Assembly (NCBI GenBank): GCA_028692035.1 | Contig: JAQUYD010000012.1 | Coordinates: 1-55,243 of the forward strand | From: Oscillospiraceae bacterium | GTDB lineage: Bacteria; Bacillota; Clostridia; Oscillospirales; Ruminococcaceae | Direction of reading: 5' to 3' | Length of the DNA: 55,243 nucleotides | Shown here: piece by piece, positions 43,998-52,375 of the stretch | Layout of the letters: every line of letters begins with the position of its first letter | Position numbering within the stretch: position 1 is the stretch's first letter | Notes under the pieces: generated by a model | Databases searched by the model: none | The model's input: only the letters and a program-made list of their open reading frames with translations | Told to the model about the DNA's origin: nothing | Program-made: the position numbers and the translations under genes

Positions 43998-45572
43998 ATG
44001 CGACAAATCGAAATATTGGATTCCTCCCTGCGGGACGGCGCACAAGCAGAGGGCATTTTCTATTCCCTGGAGGACAAGCTGCGGATTGCGTATGCACTGG
44101 ACCGCATCGGTATTGGTTACATTGAGGCCGGCAATCCCGCATCCAATCCTAAGGATATGGAATTGTTCCGGCGGGTTTCGGACAACCCCTTTCAGAATGC
44201 GAAACTGGTGGCTTTCGGCGCGACAAGGCGGCCTGATATTTCGGCGGAAAAGGATCCTGGCTGTGCCGCATTGGCCGCGGCGGGGACGGATTATGTGTCC
44301 ATATTCGGCAAAAGTTGGGACCTGCATGTGTCCCAGGTGCTGAACACCTCCCTGCCCGAGAATTTGCAGATGATCCGGGATACAGTATCCTATTTTACCC
44401 GCATGGGGCGGACTGTGTTTTTCGACGCGGAACATTTTTTTGACGGATACCGAAACAACCCAGCCTATGCGGTCCAGACGATACAGGCTGCGGAAGAAGC
44501 GGGAGCAGCCCGGATTATTTTATGCGATACCAACGGCGGAAGCTTTCCGGAGGAAATCGCAGCAGTGATCAAAGCAGTGAGGGGCATTTGCACGGCGCCG
44601 CTCGGGATCCACTGTCACAACGACATGGGTTGCGCGGTGGCCGCAAGCCTAATGGCGGCCGAGGCGGGTTGCCAACAGATCCAGGGGACTTTTTTGGGAT
44701 ATGGCGAGCGGTGTGGAAACGCCAATCTGTCGGCCATTATTCCGACCTTACAGCTGAAAAAAAAGTATCGGTGTATCCCCGGCGCCCTTTTGCCGGAACT
44801 GACCCACACAGCGCGCTATATTGCTGAGATTGCCAATTATATCATCCCCGCTTCGCTGCCATATGTGGGGAAAAGTGCTTTTTCCCACAAAGGCGGGATG
44901 CATGTTGATGGGGTTCAAAAATTGCGGAAGTCCTTTGAGCATATTGACCCGGAAGCCGTGGGAAACCGACGGAACCTGCTGGTTTCGGAAATGGCAGGCC
45001 GGACGGCGATTCTCAACCGGATTATGCGTGTTGACCCGTCCGTAACAAAATTTTCCCCCATTACCGAACAGATTATCGCCAAAATCAAAGAGCTGGAATA
45101 TCATGGCTATCAATTTGAAACGGCGCTGGCCAGCGTAGACGTATTGATCTACAAAGAGCTGGGGCGGATGAAAGAATATTTTACGCTGCGCCATTTTAAA
45201 ATCATCGGAGAGCAGAGCACGGAAGAGGGTGGCCAGTTGGCGTCGGCCTTGATCAAAATCCAGGTGGGCGACCAGGAAGAGATCACGGCGGCGGAAGGCG
45301 CAGGCCCGGTCCACGCATTAGACAGGGCGATGCGCAAGGCATTGGAGGTATTCTATCCCTCTTTGGCAAAAGTGCGGCTAATCGACTATAAGGTTCGGGT
45401 CATGACGCCGGAAGCGGCGACCGCCGCTGCAGTTCGGGTACTGATCGAAAGCACCGATGGGGAAAACGTTTGGACGACCGTTGGCGCTTCGCCGGATATT
45501 ATCGAGGCTAGCTGGAAGGCACTGGTGGATTCAATCGAGTATAAATTGCTCAAGGATGACCAAAAAGGATAA
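43998..45572 (+). CDS. cimA: Citramalate synthase
   Basis: This 524-residue enzyme of the isopropylmalate synthase family makes citramalate from pyruvate and acetyl-CoA, a threonine-independent route to isoleucine. It has LDSSLRDGAQAEGIFYSLED (catalytic Arg and metal Asp), DTNGGSFPEE, the metal-binding HCHNDMGCAVAASLMAAEAG, FLGYGERCGNANL and a C-terminal LeuA-type regulatory domain. The SHKGGMHVDGVQK segment and overall length are closer to CimA than to LeuA or homocitrate synthase. The start follows AAGAGGGTG. It is a single gene with its own promoter and terminator. Confidence 0.92.
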   Translation: MRQIEILDSSLRDGAQAEGIFYSLEDKLRIAYALDRIGIGYIEAGNPASNPKDMELFRRVSDNPFQNAKLVAFGATRRPDISAEKDPGCAALAAAGTDYVSIFGKSWDLHVSQVLNTSLPENLQMIRDTVSYFTRMGRTVFFDAEHFFDGYRNNPAYAVQTIQAAEEAGAARIILCDTNGGSFPEEIAAVIKAVRGICTAPLGIHCHNDMGCAVAASLMAAEAGCQQIQGTFLGYGERCGNANLSAIIPTLQLKKKYRCIPGALLPELTHTARYIAEIANYIIPASLPYVGKSAFSHKGGMHVDGVQKLRKSFEHIDPEAVGNRRNLLVSEMAGRTAILNRIMRVDPSVTKFSPITEQIIAKIKELEYHGYQFETALASVDVLIYKELGRMKEYFTLRHFKIIGEQSTEEGGQLASALIKIQVGDQEEITAAEGAGPVHALDRAMRKALEVFYPSLAKVRLIDYKVRVMTPEAATAAAVRVLIESTDGENVWTTVGASPDIIEASWKALVDSIEYKLLKDDQKG

Positions 45573-45594
45573 AGGAACCAGGATATTTGCGTTG

Positions 45595-45635
45595 GGAGCG
45601 GGTAGGAGCATAAGCTCTGGCCCGCTCCTTTTTTT
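45595..45635 (+). terminator. Terminator of cimA
   Basis: GGAGCGGG (45595-45602) / CCCGCTCC (45621-45628) with inner GAGC/GCTC pairing, followed by TTTTTTT. Confidence 0.9.
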
Positions 45636-45678
45636 CGAGAAAATGATATGATGATTTAAGATGACTGAAAATTTTTGA

Positions 45679-45750
45679 TAAGGTGCCTAACTAGATTGAC
45701 AAAGATTGGAAATCGATGTAGAATAAGACTAAAATGATTAGGTGCCTAAT
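45679..45750 (+). promoter_or_regulatory. MarR-operon promoter flanked by duplicated operator motifs
   Basis: TTGACA (45696-45701), 17 bases, TAGAAT (45719-45724). The motif AAGGTGCCTAAC lies just upstream of the -35 (45680-45691), and the palindrome ATTAGGTGCCTAAT (45737-45750) lies just after the start region. Shared core AGGTGCCTAA suggests two binding sites for the MarR protein encoded next. Confidence 0.75.
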
Positions 45751-45766
45751 AAAAGGGGAGGATAAA

Positions 45767-46234
45767 GTGGAAGAGATCTCCAACGAGGCGTTAATGCATT
45801 TACTGCGGCATTGTTTTAACCTCATGCGGCGCCGGTATCATCAAACGGTGCATGGAAAGGTTGGTACCCAGCATGGGCAGGGAAAAATCCTATCGGTTTT
45901 GCGCCGGGAGGATGGGATCGGCCAGAAGGAATTGGCTGAAGAACTCCAGATCCGTCCGGCCTCTTTGAGCGAGCTGTTGGATAAAATGCAAAAAAGCGGC
46001 TGGGTTCAGCGCCGGGTCAATGAAAAAGACCGCCGGAAAATCAATGTTTATTTAACCGTAGCGGGGCGGGATATTTCGCAGCAGATGATCGAAGCCAGAA
46101 GGGAAACAGCGGACGGTATATTCGGCGTACTTACAGCGGCGGAACAGGTACAGCTGGAAAAGCTTTTGTCAAAACTGGCGGTAGAATTGGAAAACCCTTG
46201 CAGCGAAGAAGTCCCGAACAAGGCGGACCAGTAG
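45767..46234 (+). CDS. MarR family transcriptional regulator
   Basis: This 155-residue winged-helix repressor has the MarR layout: QHGQGKILSVLRREDGIGQK, ELAEELQIRPASLSELLDKM (recognition helix) and the wing SGWVQRRVNEKDRRKINVYL with the conserved D-R-R. It probably represses itself and the ABC exporter genes behind it, through the AGGTGCCTAA motifs around the promoter. GTG at 45767 follows GGGGAGG. The first exporter gene starts 81 bases downstream. The inducing ligand is unknown but is likely a compound the exporter removes. Confidence 0.92.
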   Translation: MEEISNEALMHLLRHCFNLMRRRYHQTVHGKVGTQHGQGKILSVLRREDGIGQKELAEELQIRPASLSELLDKMQKSGWVQRRVNEKDRRKINVYLTVAGRDISQQMIEARRETADGIFGVLTAAEQVQLEKLLSKLAVELENPCSEEVPNKADQ

Positions 46235-46315
46235 CTTTTATTCTGGAAGGAAGAAGGAGATTATCTCCTTTGCATGAATCAAGAACATTTCTCGTTTATG
46301 CAGGAGGGAGCATTT

Positions 46316-48055
46316 ATGCTAACACGTTTTTTAAAAAAGCACGGGTGGCGGTATATCCCGGGCTTTGTGTTTTTGTTGGTCAGTTCCTATATCACGACGC
46401 TGGCGCCGATTGCTTTGGGGCGTGCGATTGACGCGATGGACATGGATGTGGCGCTGATCAGCCAGCATCAGGTTTATAGGCAGGCGCTCTACATTATCCT
46501 TATCGCGGTAGGCGTTTTTGTAACTCGGTACACTTGGCGGTATTTTATTATTGGCAATTCCCGGTATTTGGAGAATTTCCTGCGTGAAGAATTATTCGTT
46601 AAGTTGGAAAATCTCCCGATCTCTTACTTGTCCAAGCAGCGTTCCGGCGATCTGATGGCCTATGCGGTTAACGACGTGGGGGCGGTGCGCATGACCTTTG
46701 GCCAAGTGGTCGCTATGTCGGTCAGCGGCCTTTCTACCGCAGTCATGGCGGTTTACAGCATGGTGACCCAGGTAGACCCGCAGTTGACGCTGTTGGCCCT
46801 TTTGCCGGTGCCAGTGGCGGTATTTATTATCCTTAAGCTGGGCGGTATCGTTCGGAGAAAATTCCGGCATGTACAATCGCTGTTTTCTGAGTTGTCCGGC
46901 GAGGTAAACGAAACCATCATGGGCGTGCAGGTCATTAAAAGCTTTGCCAAAGAAGAAGAGCGATTGGACGAGTTTTCCGATATCAGTAAAATGATGTATG
47001 ACGCCAATGTGAATTTGGCCGACACCTCTTCCATGATCTGGCCCTCCATCTCGGTTGTGTTTGGCCTGTGTTACGCAATTGGCCTGATCGTTGGCGGGCA
47101 TATGGTGCTGAGCGGGCGTTTAACGCTGGGGGCGCTGGTCACCTTTAACGGCTCTTTGCTGTTGGTCCAGCAACCGGTTATGTCTTTGGGCCGCATTATC
47201 AATATGCTGCAAAGAGGGCTTGCCTCCTACAAGAGGCTGCAGATCATTCTGGAGCAGCCCGGCATTCCCGAAGAGGAGATGCAGGATGCAAAAGCACCGG
47301 TGGAAAGCGACGTAGAGGTCCGGCACCTGACCTTCCGCTATCCGGGAACCGAAAACAATGCGTTGAACGATATTTCCCTTCATCTGTCCCGTGGCGCAAC
47401 ACTGGGCGTTGTCGGGCCAACAGGCAGCGGCAAGACGACGTTGATGCACCTGTTATTAAAAATGTACGATGTGCCGGTGGGCAGCATCTATTTGGGCAGT
47501 ACGGATATCACGAAAATCCCGGCCAAAACTGTGCGGGAACGGGCGGGATTTGTACCGCAGGATGGCTTTTTGTTCTCGGCCTCTATTCGGGACAACATCA
47601 AGTTTTACCAACCTGGTGCCACTGATGAGGATATGATCCGGGCAGCGCGGCTGGCCAGCGTTCACGATGATATTGCGGCTTTCCCAGACGGATACGATAC
47701 GCAGGTCGGCGAGAGGGGAACCCATCTGTCAGGCGGTCAGAAACAGCGAATCGCGTTGGCCCGTGCCCTGATCCGCGACCCACAGTTGTTAATTTTGGAT
47801 GATACCCTTAGTGCGGTAGATAACCAGACGGAGCAGCAAATCTTGTCTCATTTGGCGGATTATTACAACGGGAAGACTACTGTGATCGTTTCCCACCGAC
47901 TCAGCGCAGTCCGGCACGCGCAGGAGATTCTCTTTATCAAGGATGGGCAGATCGCAGAGCGCGGCACCCACGAGCAACTGATGGCGCAGGGGGGGCTATA
48001 CGCCCGCATGTATTACCGTCAGGCGGAAGGAGGGGACTGTGATGAAAAAGAATAA
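46316..48055 (+). CDS. Heterodimeric ABC exporter, degenerate-site subunit
   Basis: This 579-residue protein has six N-terminal transmembrane helices and a C-terminal ATPase (YheI/LmrC-like half). Walker A is GPTGSGKTTLMH, signature LSGGQKQRIALARAL, and Walker B LLILDDTLSAVD, where Asp replaces the usual catalytic Glu. With its partner it forms one weak and one active ATP site, as in BmrCD and LmrCD. It would export drugs or peptides. The ATG at 46316 follows AGGAGGGA. It overlaps the next gene by 14 bases. Confidence 0.93.
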   Translation: MLTRFLKKHGWRYIPGFVFLLVSSYITTLAPIALGRAIDAMDMDVALISQHQVYRQALYIILIAVGVFVTRYTWRYFIIGNSRYLENFLREELFVKLENLPISYLSKQRSGDLMAYAVNDVGAVRMTFGQVVAMSVSGLSTAVMAVYSMVTQVDPQLTLLALLPVPVAVFIILKLGGIVRRKFRHVQSLFSELSGEVNETIMGVQVIKSFAKEEERLDEFSDISKMMYDANVNLADTSSMIWPSISVVFGLCYAIGLIVGGHMVLSGRLTLGALVTFNGSLLLVQQPVMSLGRIINMLQRGLASYKRLQIILEQPGIPEEEMQDAKAPVESDVEVRHLTFRYPGTENNALNDISLHLSRGATLGVVGPTGSGKTTLMHLLLKMYDVPVGSIYLGSTDITKIPAKTVRERAGFVPQDGFLFSASIRDNIKFYQPGATDEDMIRAARLASVHDDIAAFPDGYDTQVGERGTHLSGGQKQRIALARALIRDPQLLILDDTLSAVDNQTEQQILSHLADYYNGKTTVIVSHRLSAVRHAQEILFIKDGQIAERGTHEQLMAQGGLYARMYYRQAEGGDCDEKE

Positions 48056-49796
48056 ACCTTCCAGCCTTGTCCGACTGGCTAAAATGATGAAGCCGTACAT
48101 GAAATATCTGTATTTTGTCTTTTTTTGTGTGTTGGTTTCCAATTTAGGCGTGCTGGTCAAGCCTTATCTTGTAAAAATCATCATTGACGACTTTTTGACC
48201 AAGGAATTGCCCCAGAATGGGCTCTATTCCATTACAGGATTGGGGATTGCCTACTTTTTGGTGGTACTTCTCAGTGCGGGTTTTACCATGGCCCAGCGCC
48301 GCACACTGGCGCGGTTTGGCCAATCGATCCTACACAAGTTGCGCAATGATGTCATGGACCACATCCTGCACATGCCCATTACGACGCTAGACAAATACGG
48401 AAGTGGCCGCCTGATTACCCGCGCGACCAACGACGTAGAAACCTTGGATGAGTTTTACTCCGATATCTTGGTCACCTTGTTTCAGGATATCCTGCTGTTG
48501 ATTAGCCTTGTGTTTATCATGATCCAAATGGATTGGCAGCTGGCGTTGGCGGCTTTTGTGGGGATTCCGATCATTGCCTTGATTACGATCATGATCCGAA
48601 AGGTCTTAAAGCGCAACTTTGAGCGGATGAAGGCGATTATCGGCCGGATCAATGGATTTTTTTCAGAAAACATTGCTGGAATGCGGATTATACAGGCGTT
48701 TAACCGGCAGAAAAATAAATTGCAGGAATTTCAGGCGTTGAATGAATCCTACCTGAAGACCACGCTGATCCAGCTGAAGCTGCACAGCATGCTGCGCCCC
48801 GCGATGGAAGTGGTCAACTCGATGATCATCGCCCTACTGATTTGGTTTGGTTACAACCGGATCGTGGGGAATTTTGGTGGCCATGCCGTATTAGAGTTGG
48901 GGGTGCTTTATGCATTTACCGATTATGTAAAGCAGTTTTTTGAGCCGATCAACGAGCTGGCAGAGACCTATACGACTATCCAGTCGGCGTTGGTTTCTGC
49001 CGATCGGATTTTTTCCTTGCTGGACGAGCAAAATCAAGAGGATCCTTTTGAGGGAGACTGGGGGAAGCCCATTGTCGGAAAGGTAGAGTTTAGGGATGTG
49101 TGGTTTGCCTATGATGCAGACAACTGGATTTTAAAAGGCGTTAGCTTTACCGTAAAACCGGGGGAAAAGGTCGCTTTTGTCGGCAGCACCGGCGCGGGGA
49201 AAACAACGATTATCAACCTGATCGGCCGCTATTATATTCCCCAAAAGGGAACGATTTTGATTGATGATATCCCCTTGGAACGTTGGCAGCTCAAAACGTT
49301 ACGCAGCGGCATTTCAGTGGTTTTGCAGGATGTATTTTTGTTCGTGGGCTCTATTGCGGATAACATCAGCATCCATAGTCAGTTAGATGAAATGCAGGTT
49401 CGCAAGGCGTTGGAGGTTTCCTGCGCCGAAGAATTTGTGGAAGAGTGCGGCGGCTTGAAAGGGGAGGTTACCGAGGCGGGGATGAATTTTTCTACCGGCC
49501 AACGGCAGCTGCTCTCTTTTGCCAGAGCCATTGCGCGGGATCCGGCCATTTTGGTGCTGGATGAAGCGACTGCCCATATTGATACGGATACAGAGCAGAT
49601 GATCCAAACTTCTATTGCGAAAATTTCAAAGAACCGGACTTCGATTTTTATTGCGCACCGTTTGTCTACGATACAAACCTGTGATTGTATTTTTGTGTTG
49701 GATAAGGGACGGATTATTGAACAGGGAAATCATGAAATGCTAATGAAGAAAAACGGAGCGTATGCCGGATTGGTTCATTCGGGCCAAAAGGAGTAG
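48042..49796 (+). CDS. Heterodimeric ABC exporter, catalytic-site subunit
   Basis: This 584-residue partner has six helices and an ATPase with Walker A VGSTGAGKTTIINL, an unusual signature NFSTGQRQLLSFARA (the family's second half has F-S-x-G-Q) and Walker B LVLDEATAHIDTDTE with the catalytic Glu, followed by the switch His in FIAHRLSTI. It matches YheH/LmrD-like subunits. The ATG at 48042 lies 6 bases after GGAGGGG and inside the end of the first subunit gene, which couples their translation. A terminator follows. Confidence 0.93.
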   Translation: MKKNKPSSLVRLAKMMKPYMKYLYFVFFCVLVSNLGVLVKPYLVKIIIDDFLTKELPQNGLYSITGLGIAYFLVVLLSAGFTMAQRRTLARFGQSILHKLRNDVMDHILHMPITTLDKYGSGRLITRATNDVETLDEFYSDILVTLFQDILLLISLVFIMIQMDWQLALAAFVGIPIIALITIMIRKVLKRNFERMKAIIGRINGFFSENIAGMRIIQAFNRQKNKLQEFQALNESYLKTTLIQLKLHSMLRPAMEVVNSMIIALLIWFGYNRIVGNFGGHAVLELGVLYAFTDYVKQFFEPINELAETYTTIQSALVSADRIFSLLDEQNQEDPFEGDWGKPIVGKVEFRDVWFAYDADNWILKGVSFTVKPGEKVAFVGSTGAGKTTIINLIGRYYIPQKGTILIDDIPLERWQLKTLRSGISVVLQDVFLFVGSIADNISIHSQLDEMQVRKALEVSCAEEFVEECGGLKGEVTEAGMNFSTGQRQLLSFARAIARDPAILVLDEATAHIDTDTEQMIQTSIAKISKNRTSIFIAHRLSTIQTCDCIFVLDKGRIIEQGNHEMLMKKNGAYAGLVHSGQKE

Positions 49797-49813
49797 GAGA
49801 AGTAGCAGGATGG

Positions 49814-49848
49814 AAAAAAGCCGGCTGGATTTTCCAGCCGGCTTTTGC
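49814..49848. terminator. Terminator of the MarR-ABC operon
   Basis: AAAAAAGCCGGCTGG / CCAGCCGGCTTTT (49814-49846) with a short loop. It also lies at the end of the small membrane protein gene on the other strand. Confidence 0.9.
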
Positions 49849-49855
49849 TATTTGG

Positions 49856-49978
49856 TTATTGGCACATAGTATAGCGATAAAAATACAGTGCGGCAAGAAT
49901 TAAAACAATCCAAATTAACCACCGCTGTGCATTGTTATCCGTGTAGGAAAGAGCATTGTAATTAGAGCAGCACGCCAT
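49856..49978 (-). CDS. Small single-pass membrane protein (40 aa)
   Basis: This 40-residue protein reads MACCSNYNALSYTDNNAQRW and then one hydrophobic helix, LIWIVLILAALYFYRYTMCQ, so it should span the membrane once. It starts with an exact AAAGGAGGTG site 7-8 bases before ATG, the strongest evidence for its expression. A Cys pair near the N-terminus and the helix resemble small sporulation-type membrane proteins, but I cannot name a family. The longer frame upstream has no such site. Confidence 0.72.
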   Translation of the reverse strand: MACCSNYNALSYTDNNAQRWLIWIVLILAALYFYRYTMCQ

Positions 49979-50081
49979 CAGGGCACCTCCTTTCTGATAG
50001 GCTCTTTTCATTTTATGCGGCGAAAAGGCGTTCGGCGCGTGTCCAGAAAAACAGGGTGGGGGAGCTTTCTTTTCGATCTGG

Positions 50082-50110
50082 TTGACATCTCCATTTTTGG
50101 ATGGTATAAT
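50082..50110 (+). promoter_or_regulatory. Promoter of tRNA-Leu
   Basis: TTGACA (50082-50087), 17 bases, TATAAT (50105-50110): perfect consensus, 67 bases before the tRNA. A GGAACA/TGTTCC hairpin (50153-50167) lies in the leader. Confidence 0.88.
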
Positions 50111-50177
50111 ATCATCCGTGGTCGTTGAGGGCAATGGCTACATTTTCCCTCAGGAACAGTTTGTTCCAAATGTTTGT

Positions 50178-50260
50178 GCGGCAGTGCTGGAATCGGCAGA
50201 CAGGCACGTTTGAGGGGCGTGTGCGCGAGCGTGTGGGTTCAAGTCCCATCTGCCGCACCA
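50178..50260 (+). tRNA. tRNA-Leu (anticodon GAG)
   Basis: The acceptor stem GCGGCAG/CTGCCGC with encoded ACCA encloses a D arm (TGCTGGAATCGGCAGACA), anticodon stem CACGT/GCGTG around loop TTGAGGG (anticodon GAG, codon CUC), a class II long variable arm (TGCGCGAGCG region) and T loop TTCAAGT. The long variable arm and anticodon fit leucine. Phage-like genes begin 77 bases after its 3' end. Confidence 0.93.
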
Positions 50261-50320
50261 AATAAGTCAAACTTGAACTTCTTCTTTGTATCAAATGTGT
50301 TCGGGTTTGTTCTCATAGTG

Positions 50321-50357
50321 AAAGACACTGACTAATTTTAGTTGGTGTCTTTTTTTG
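50321..50357 (+). terminator. Terminator after tRNA-Leu
   Basis: AAAGACAC (50321-50328) / GTGTCTTT (50345-50352) with inner ACTAA/TTAGT pairing, then TTTTT. It overlaps the 3' end of the holin gene on the other strand and may serve both. Confidence 0.85.
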
Positions 50358-50601
50358 GCTTGTCATAAGTAAGTGCCTGTTTGGAATCACTGATACCAGC
50401 GGTTGTCGGGTCAGTTACGACACCGAGGATTGTCAGTACAGCGAACAGGGCATTTACAACAGCGAGCAGTTTATTACCCAGCTCGCCCAAATCGAGGGTG
50501 TAGCCGAAGACTGCGGCAATCACCTGTACCAGCAAAAGCACCGCCGGGATAAGTGTCAGCCAAAAGTTCTTGTTCTTGATTCTTACTTTCCAGTTAATCA
50601 T
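50338..50601 (-). CDS. Phage-type holin
   Basis: This 87-residue protein matches phage holins of the phi-LC3 type: MINWKVRIKNKNFWLTLIPA with a first helix (TLIPAVLLLVQVIAAVFGY), a second helix (LLAVVNALFAVLTILGVVTD) and the family mark DPTTAGISDSKQALTY followed by a charged tail. Holins open the membrane for the lysin at the end of phage growth. It lies 14 bases after the lysin gene stop on the same strand. The ATG follows GAGGACGAA. Confidence 0.92.
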   Translation of the reverse strand: MINWKVRIKNKNFWLTLIPAVLLLVQVIAAVFGYTLDLGELGNKLLAVVNALFAVLTILGVVTDPTTAGISDSKQALTYDKPKKDTN

Positions 50602-50615
50602 AGTATTCGTCCTCC

Positions 50616-51866
50616 TTAGACTAATTTATTAACAGCCGCCTGTACCGAGCTATAATCATAGCCAGCGGCAGTCAAACGATTCTTACGGTCTTCACCATTT
50701 CCCCATTTACCAGCGAGAACTTCTCTTGCGATTTCAGAAACCGATTTGAGAGTTGTGCCGCCGGAAACAGCAGACCCGGATTTCGTAGTTACAAAAGCGT
50801 CAAAACCAGCCGCCTTGAGCTTATTAACCTGTGCTTCGGCATTTGCTTTTACCGAGTAAGCCCCGGTCTGAACTTTGTAGAGACCATCGACCTGTACCAT
50901 ATAGGTATCGAAACCAGCCGCCTTTACTTTCGCCAGCATAGCGTCAGCATTTGCTTTTACAGAGAAAGCCCCTGTCTGTACTCGATATAAAGTATCAGTG
51001 GAAGGTGTCGAAGGATTGGAGCTTGTACCACCCAATCTCTTTGTAACCTCTGCCGCCAAATCTCCGAGACGATTATACAGCCAGTCTCCCGGACAGCTCT
51101 TGTTCGCAAACCAGCGATGAACTGTGACAATCATTTCATCGGATTTCGGAGCGTAGTTGAGGGTTTTGTCCTTATCACCGAACCAAATCAGCTTGCTCTT
51201 TTCGTAACGCTTGCAAATATCCACGCACAGTTTGATAAGTGATTCATACACATTACCATTCATAGCATACGGAGCGGTCTTGTCAGAAGCACACTCGATG
51301 GTGATTGCCCTGTGGTCGTTTGCACCGCTGGAAGAACACCAGCTACGGTCTTTCTCCTCTACACAGAGAGAAATTCGACCATCAGTGCCGATACCGTAGT
51401 TACAGCTTGCCTGTCTTGAGGGGCTTGTGAAGCACCCACAGATACTCTCTGCGGAGAGTTGACCTACAACACAGTGAGGGGTAATTCTATCGACACCGTG
51501 TGTGCGAGGGCTTGTCTTGTTTGGGGAAATGTTTGTGTAAGTTGTTAATGAACTGTTGCTCATTTCTGTTACCTCCTTTTTGTCATACTGCCTTAAATTG
51601 TACTTCTCAATCACGCTCATAAGATTCTGAACATAATTGAGGGAAGTAGCGTAACCGTCTGCCTTGATATTGGCAAGATAGATTTCCGGGTCTTCCACAC
51701 CCTTAATGTTGTCATAATTGGAAATATTCGTAAAATCGAAATAACCAATAACGCAGTTTTCCATATCCGGGAACTCACACCACTTCATAGCAGAACTGGT
51801 ATAAGGTCTGAACTCCTCCGGGGTCTTTTGAATCTGTTGACAGATTTGTTTCAATACTTCTTCCAT
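50616..51866 (-). CDS. Multidomain lysin: N-acetylmuramoyl-L-alanine amidase
   Basis: This 416-residue protein digests the cell wall. Residues about 1-100 look like the C-terminal part of a phage glucosaminidase (YLANIKADGYATSLNYVQNL, MSVIEKYNLRQYD) without the catalytic Glu region. Then comes an amidase_2 domain (ITPHCVVGQLSAESICGCFT, HRAITIECASD, TVHRWFANKSCPGDW), two SPOR-like repeats (YRVQTGAFSVKANADAMLAK and YKVQTGAYSVKANAEAQVNK) and a Cpl-7-like wall-binding motif (EIAREVLAGKWGNGEDRKNR). The ATG at 51866 has AGGAGGT. An internal ATG at 51563 (Met102) has its own AAGGAGGT site, so a shorter amidase of 315 residues is probably also made. Confidence 0.9.
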   Translation of the reverse strand: MEEVLKQICQQIQKTPEEFRPYTSSAMKWCEFPDMENCVIGYFDFTNISNYDNIKGVEDPEIYLANIKADGYATSLNYVQNLMSVIEKYNLRQYDKKEVTEMSNSSLTTYTNISPNKTSPRTHGVDRITPHCVVGQLSAESICGCFTSPSRQASCNYGIGTDGRISLCVEEKDRSWCSSSGANDHRAITIECASDKTAPYAMNGNVYESLIKLCVDICKRYEKSKLIWFGDKDKTLNYAPKSDEMIVTVHRWFANKSCPGDWLYNRLGDLAAEVTKRLGGTSSNPSTPSTDTLYRVQTGAFSVKANADAMLAKVKAAGFDTYMVQVDGLYKVQTGAYSVKANAEAQVNKLKAAGFDAFVTTKSGSAVSGGTTLKSVSEIAREVLAGKWGNGEDRKNRLTAAGYDYSSVQAAVNKLV

Positions 51867-51878
51867 AATACCTCCTGT

Positions 51879-51948
51879 AAAACATTTGAAAGGCACATGA
51901 TTGTATGGAGAATTAACTCCGCACAATCATGTGCCTTTCAAATGTTTT
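51879..51948. repeat. 26-bp perfect inverted repeat (70-base hairpin)
   Basis: AAAACATTTGAAAGGCACAT plus GATTGT (51879-51904) is exactly complementary to 51923-51948; the loop has GGAG/CTCC inside. It fills the gap between the lysin gene and the PH-like gene, with the lysin ribosome site directly after it on the minus strand. It may be an attenuator or a small mobile hairpin element. Confidence 0.85.
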
Positions 51949-51951
51949 GTT

Positions 51952-52266
51952 TTATTTCTGTGTTAAATAATTATAAACAACACTAAAGTCCTTTTTATGC
52001 TTAAATGCAATTTTGAACTCTTTTCCTTGACTGGTTGTTACGACCAGCCCTCCTCCGGGGAAATAAGTGTAAGTTCCGATTTTAGCTATTTCGTCTAATG
52101 AAATCGTTATAAAATCTTCTGACATGGTGTTCAACGCACCGAAGGTTAGATAGGAGGTTGCTGATTTGTTCCAAAACAACTTTTTGGTTGTTAGGGTAAG
52201 CCAACCGTAGCCCTTAAACACGAGCGTTACCTTTGCTTTAATAATTTCATCGCCTAATTCATTCAT
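51952..52266 (-). CDS. Small PH/GRAM-like protein
   Basis: This 104-residue protein looks like a bacterial PH or GRAM domain: beta-rich text such as KAKVTLVFKGYGWLTLTTKK, LFWNKSATSYLTFGALNTMS and GGGLVVTTSQGKEFKIAFKH ending in a C-terminal helix (KDFSVVYNYLTQK). The pattern LTTKKLFW...ISLDEIAKIG is typical of the fold. The role is unknown. The ATG at 52266 has AAAGGTGG upstream; the longer frame adds residues without a ribosome site. It lies before the hairpin in front of the lysin gene. Confidence 0.65.
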   Translation of the reverse strand: MNELGDEIIKAKVTLVFKGYGWLTLTTKKLFWNKSATSYLTFGALNTMSEDFITISLDEIAKIGTYTYFPGGGLVVTTSQGKEFKIAFKHKKDFSVVYNYLTQK

Positions 52267-52375
52267 GTTATCGCCACCTTTTCCCACTTATTTTTAATAG
52301 CTCCCATAATAAAACGAATGGGAAAGCAATTATACAACATATTATCCATAGCATACCATGTTCCTTTTTCATACG

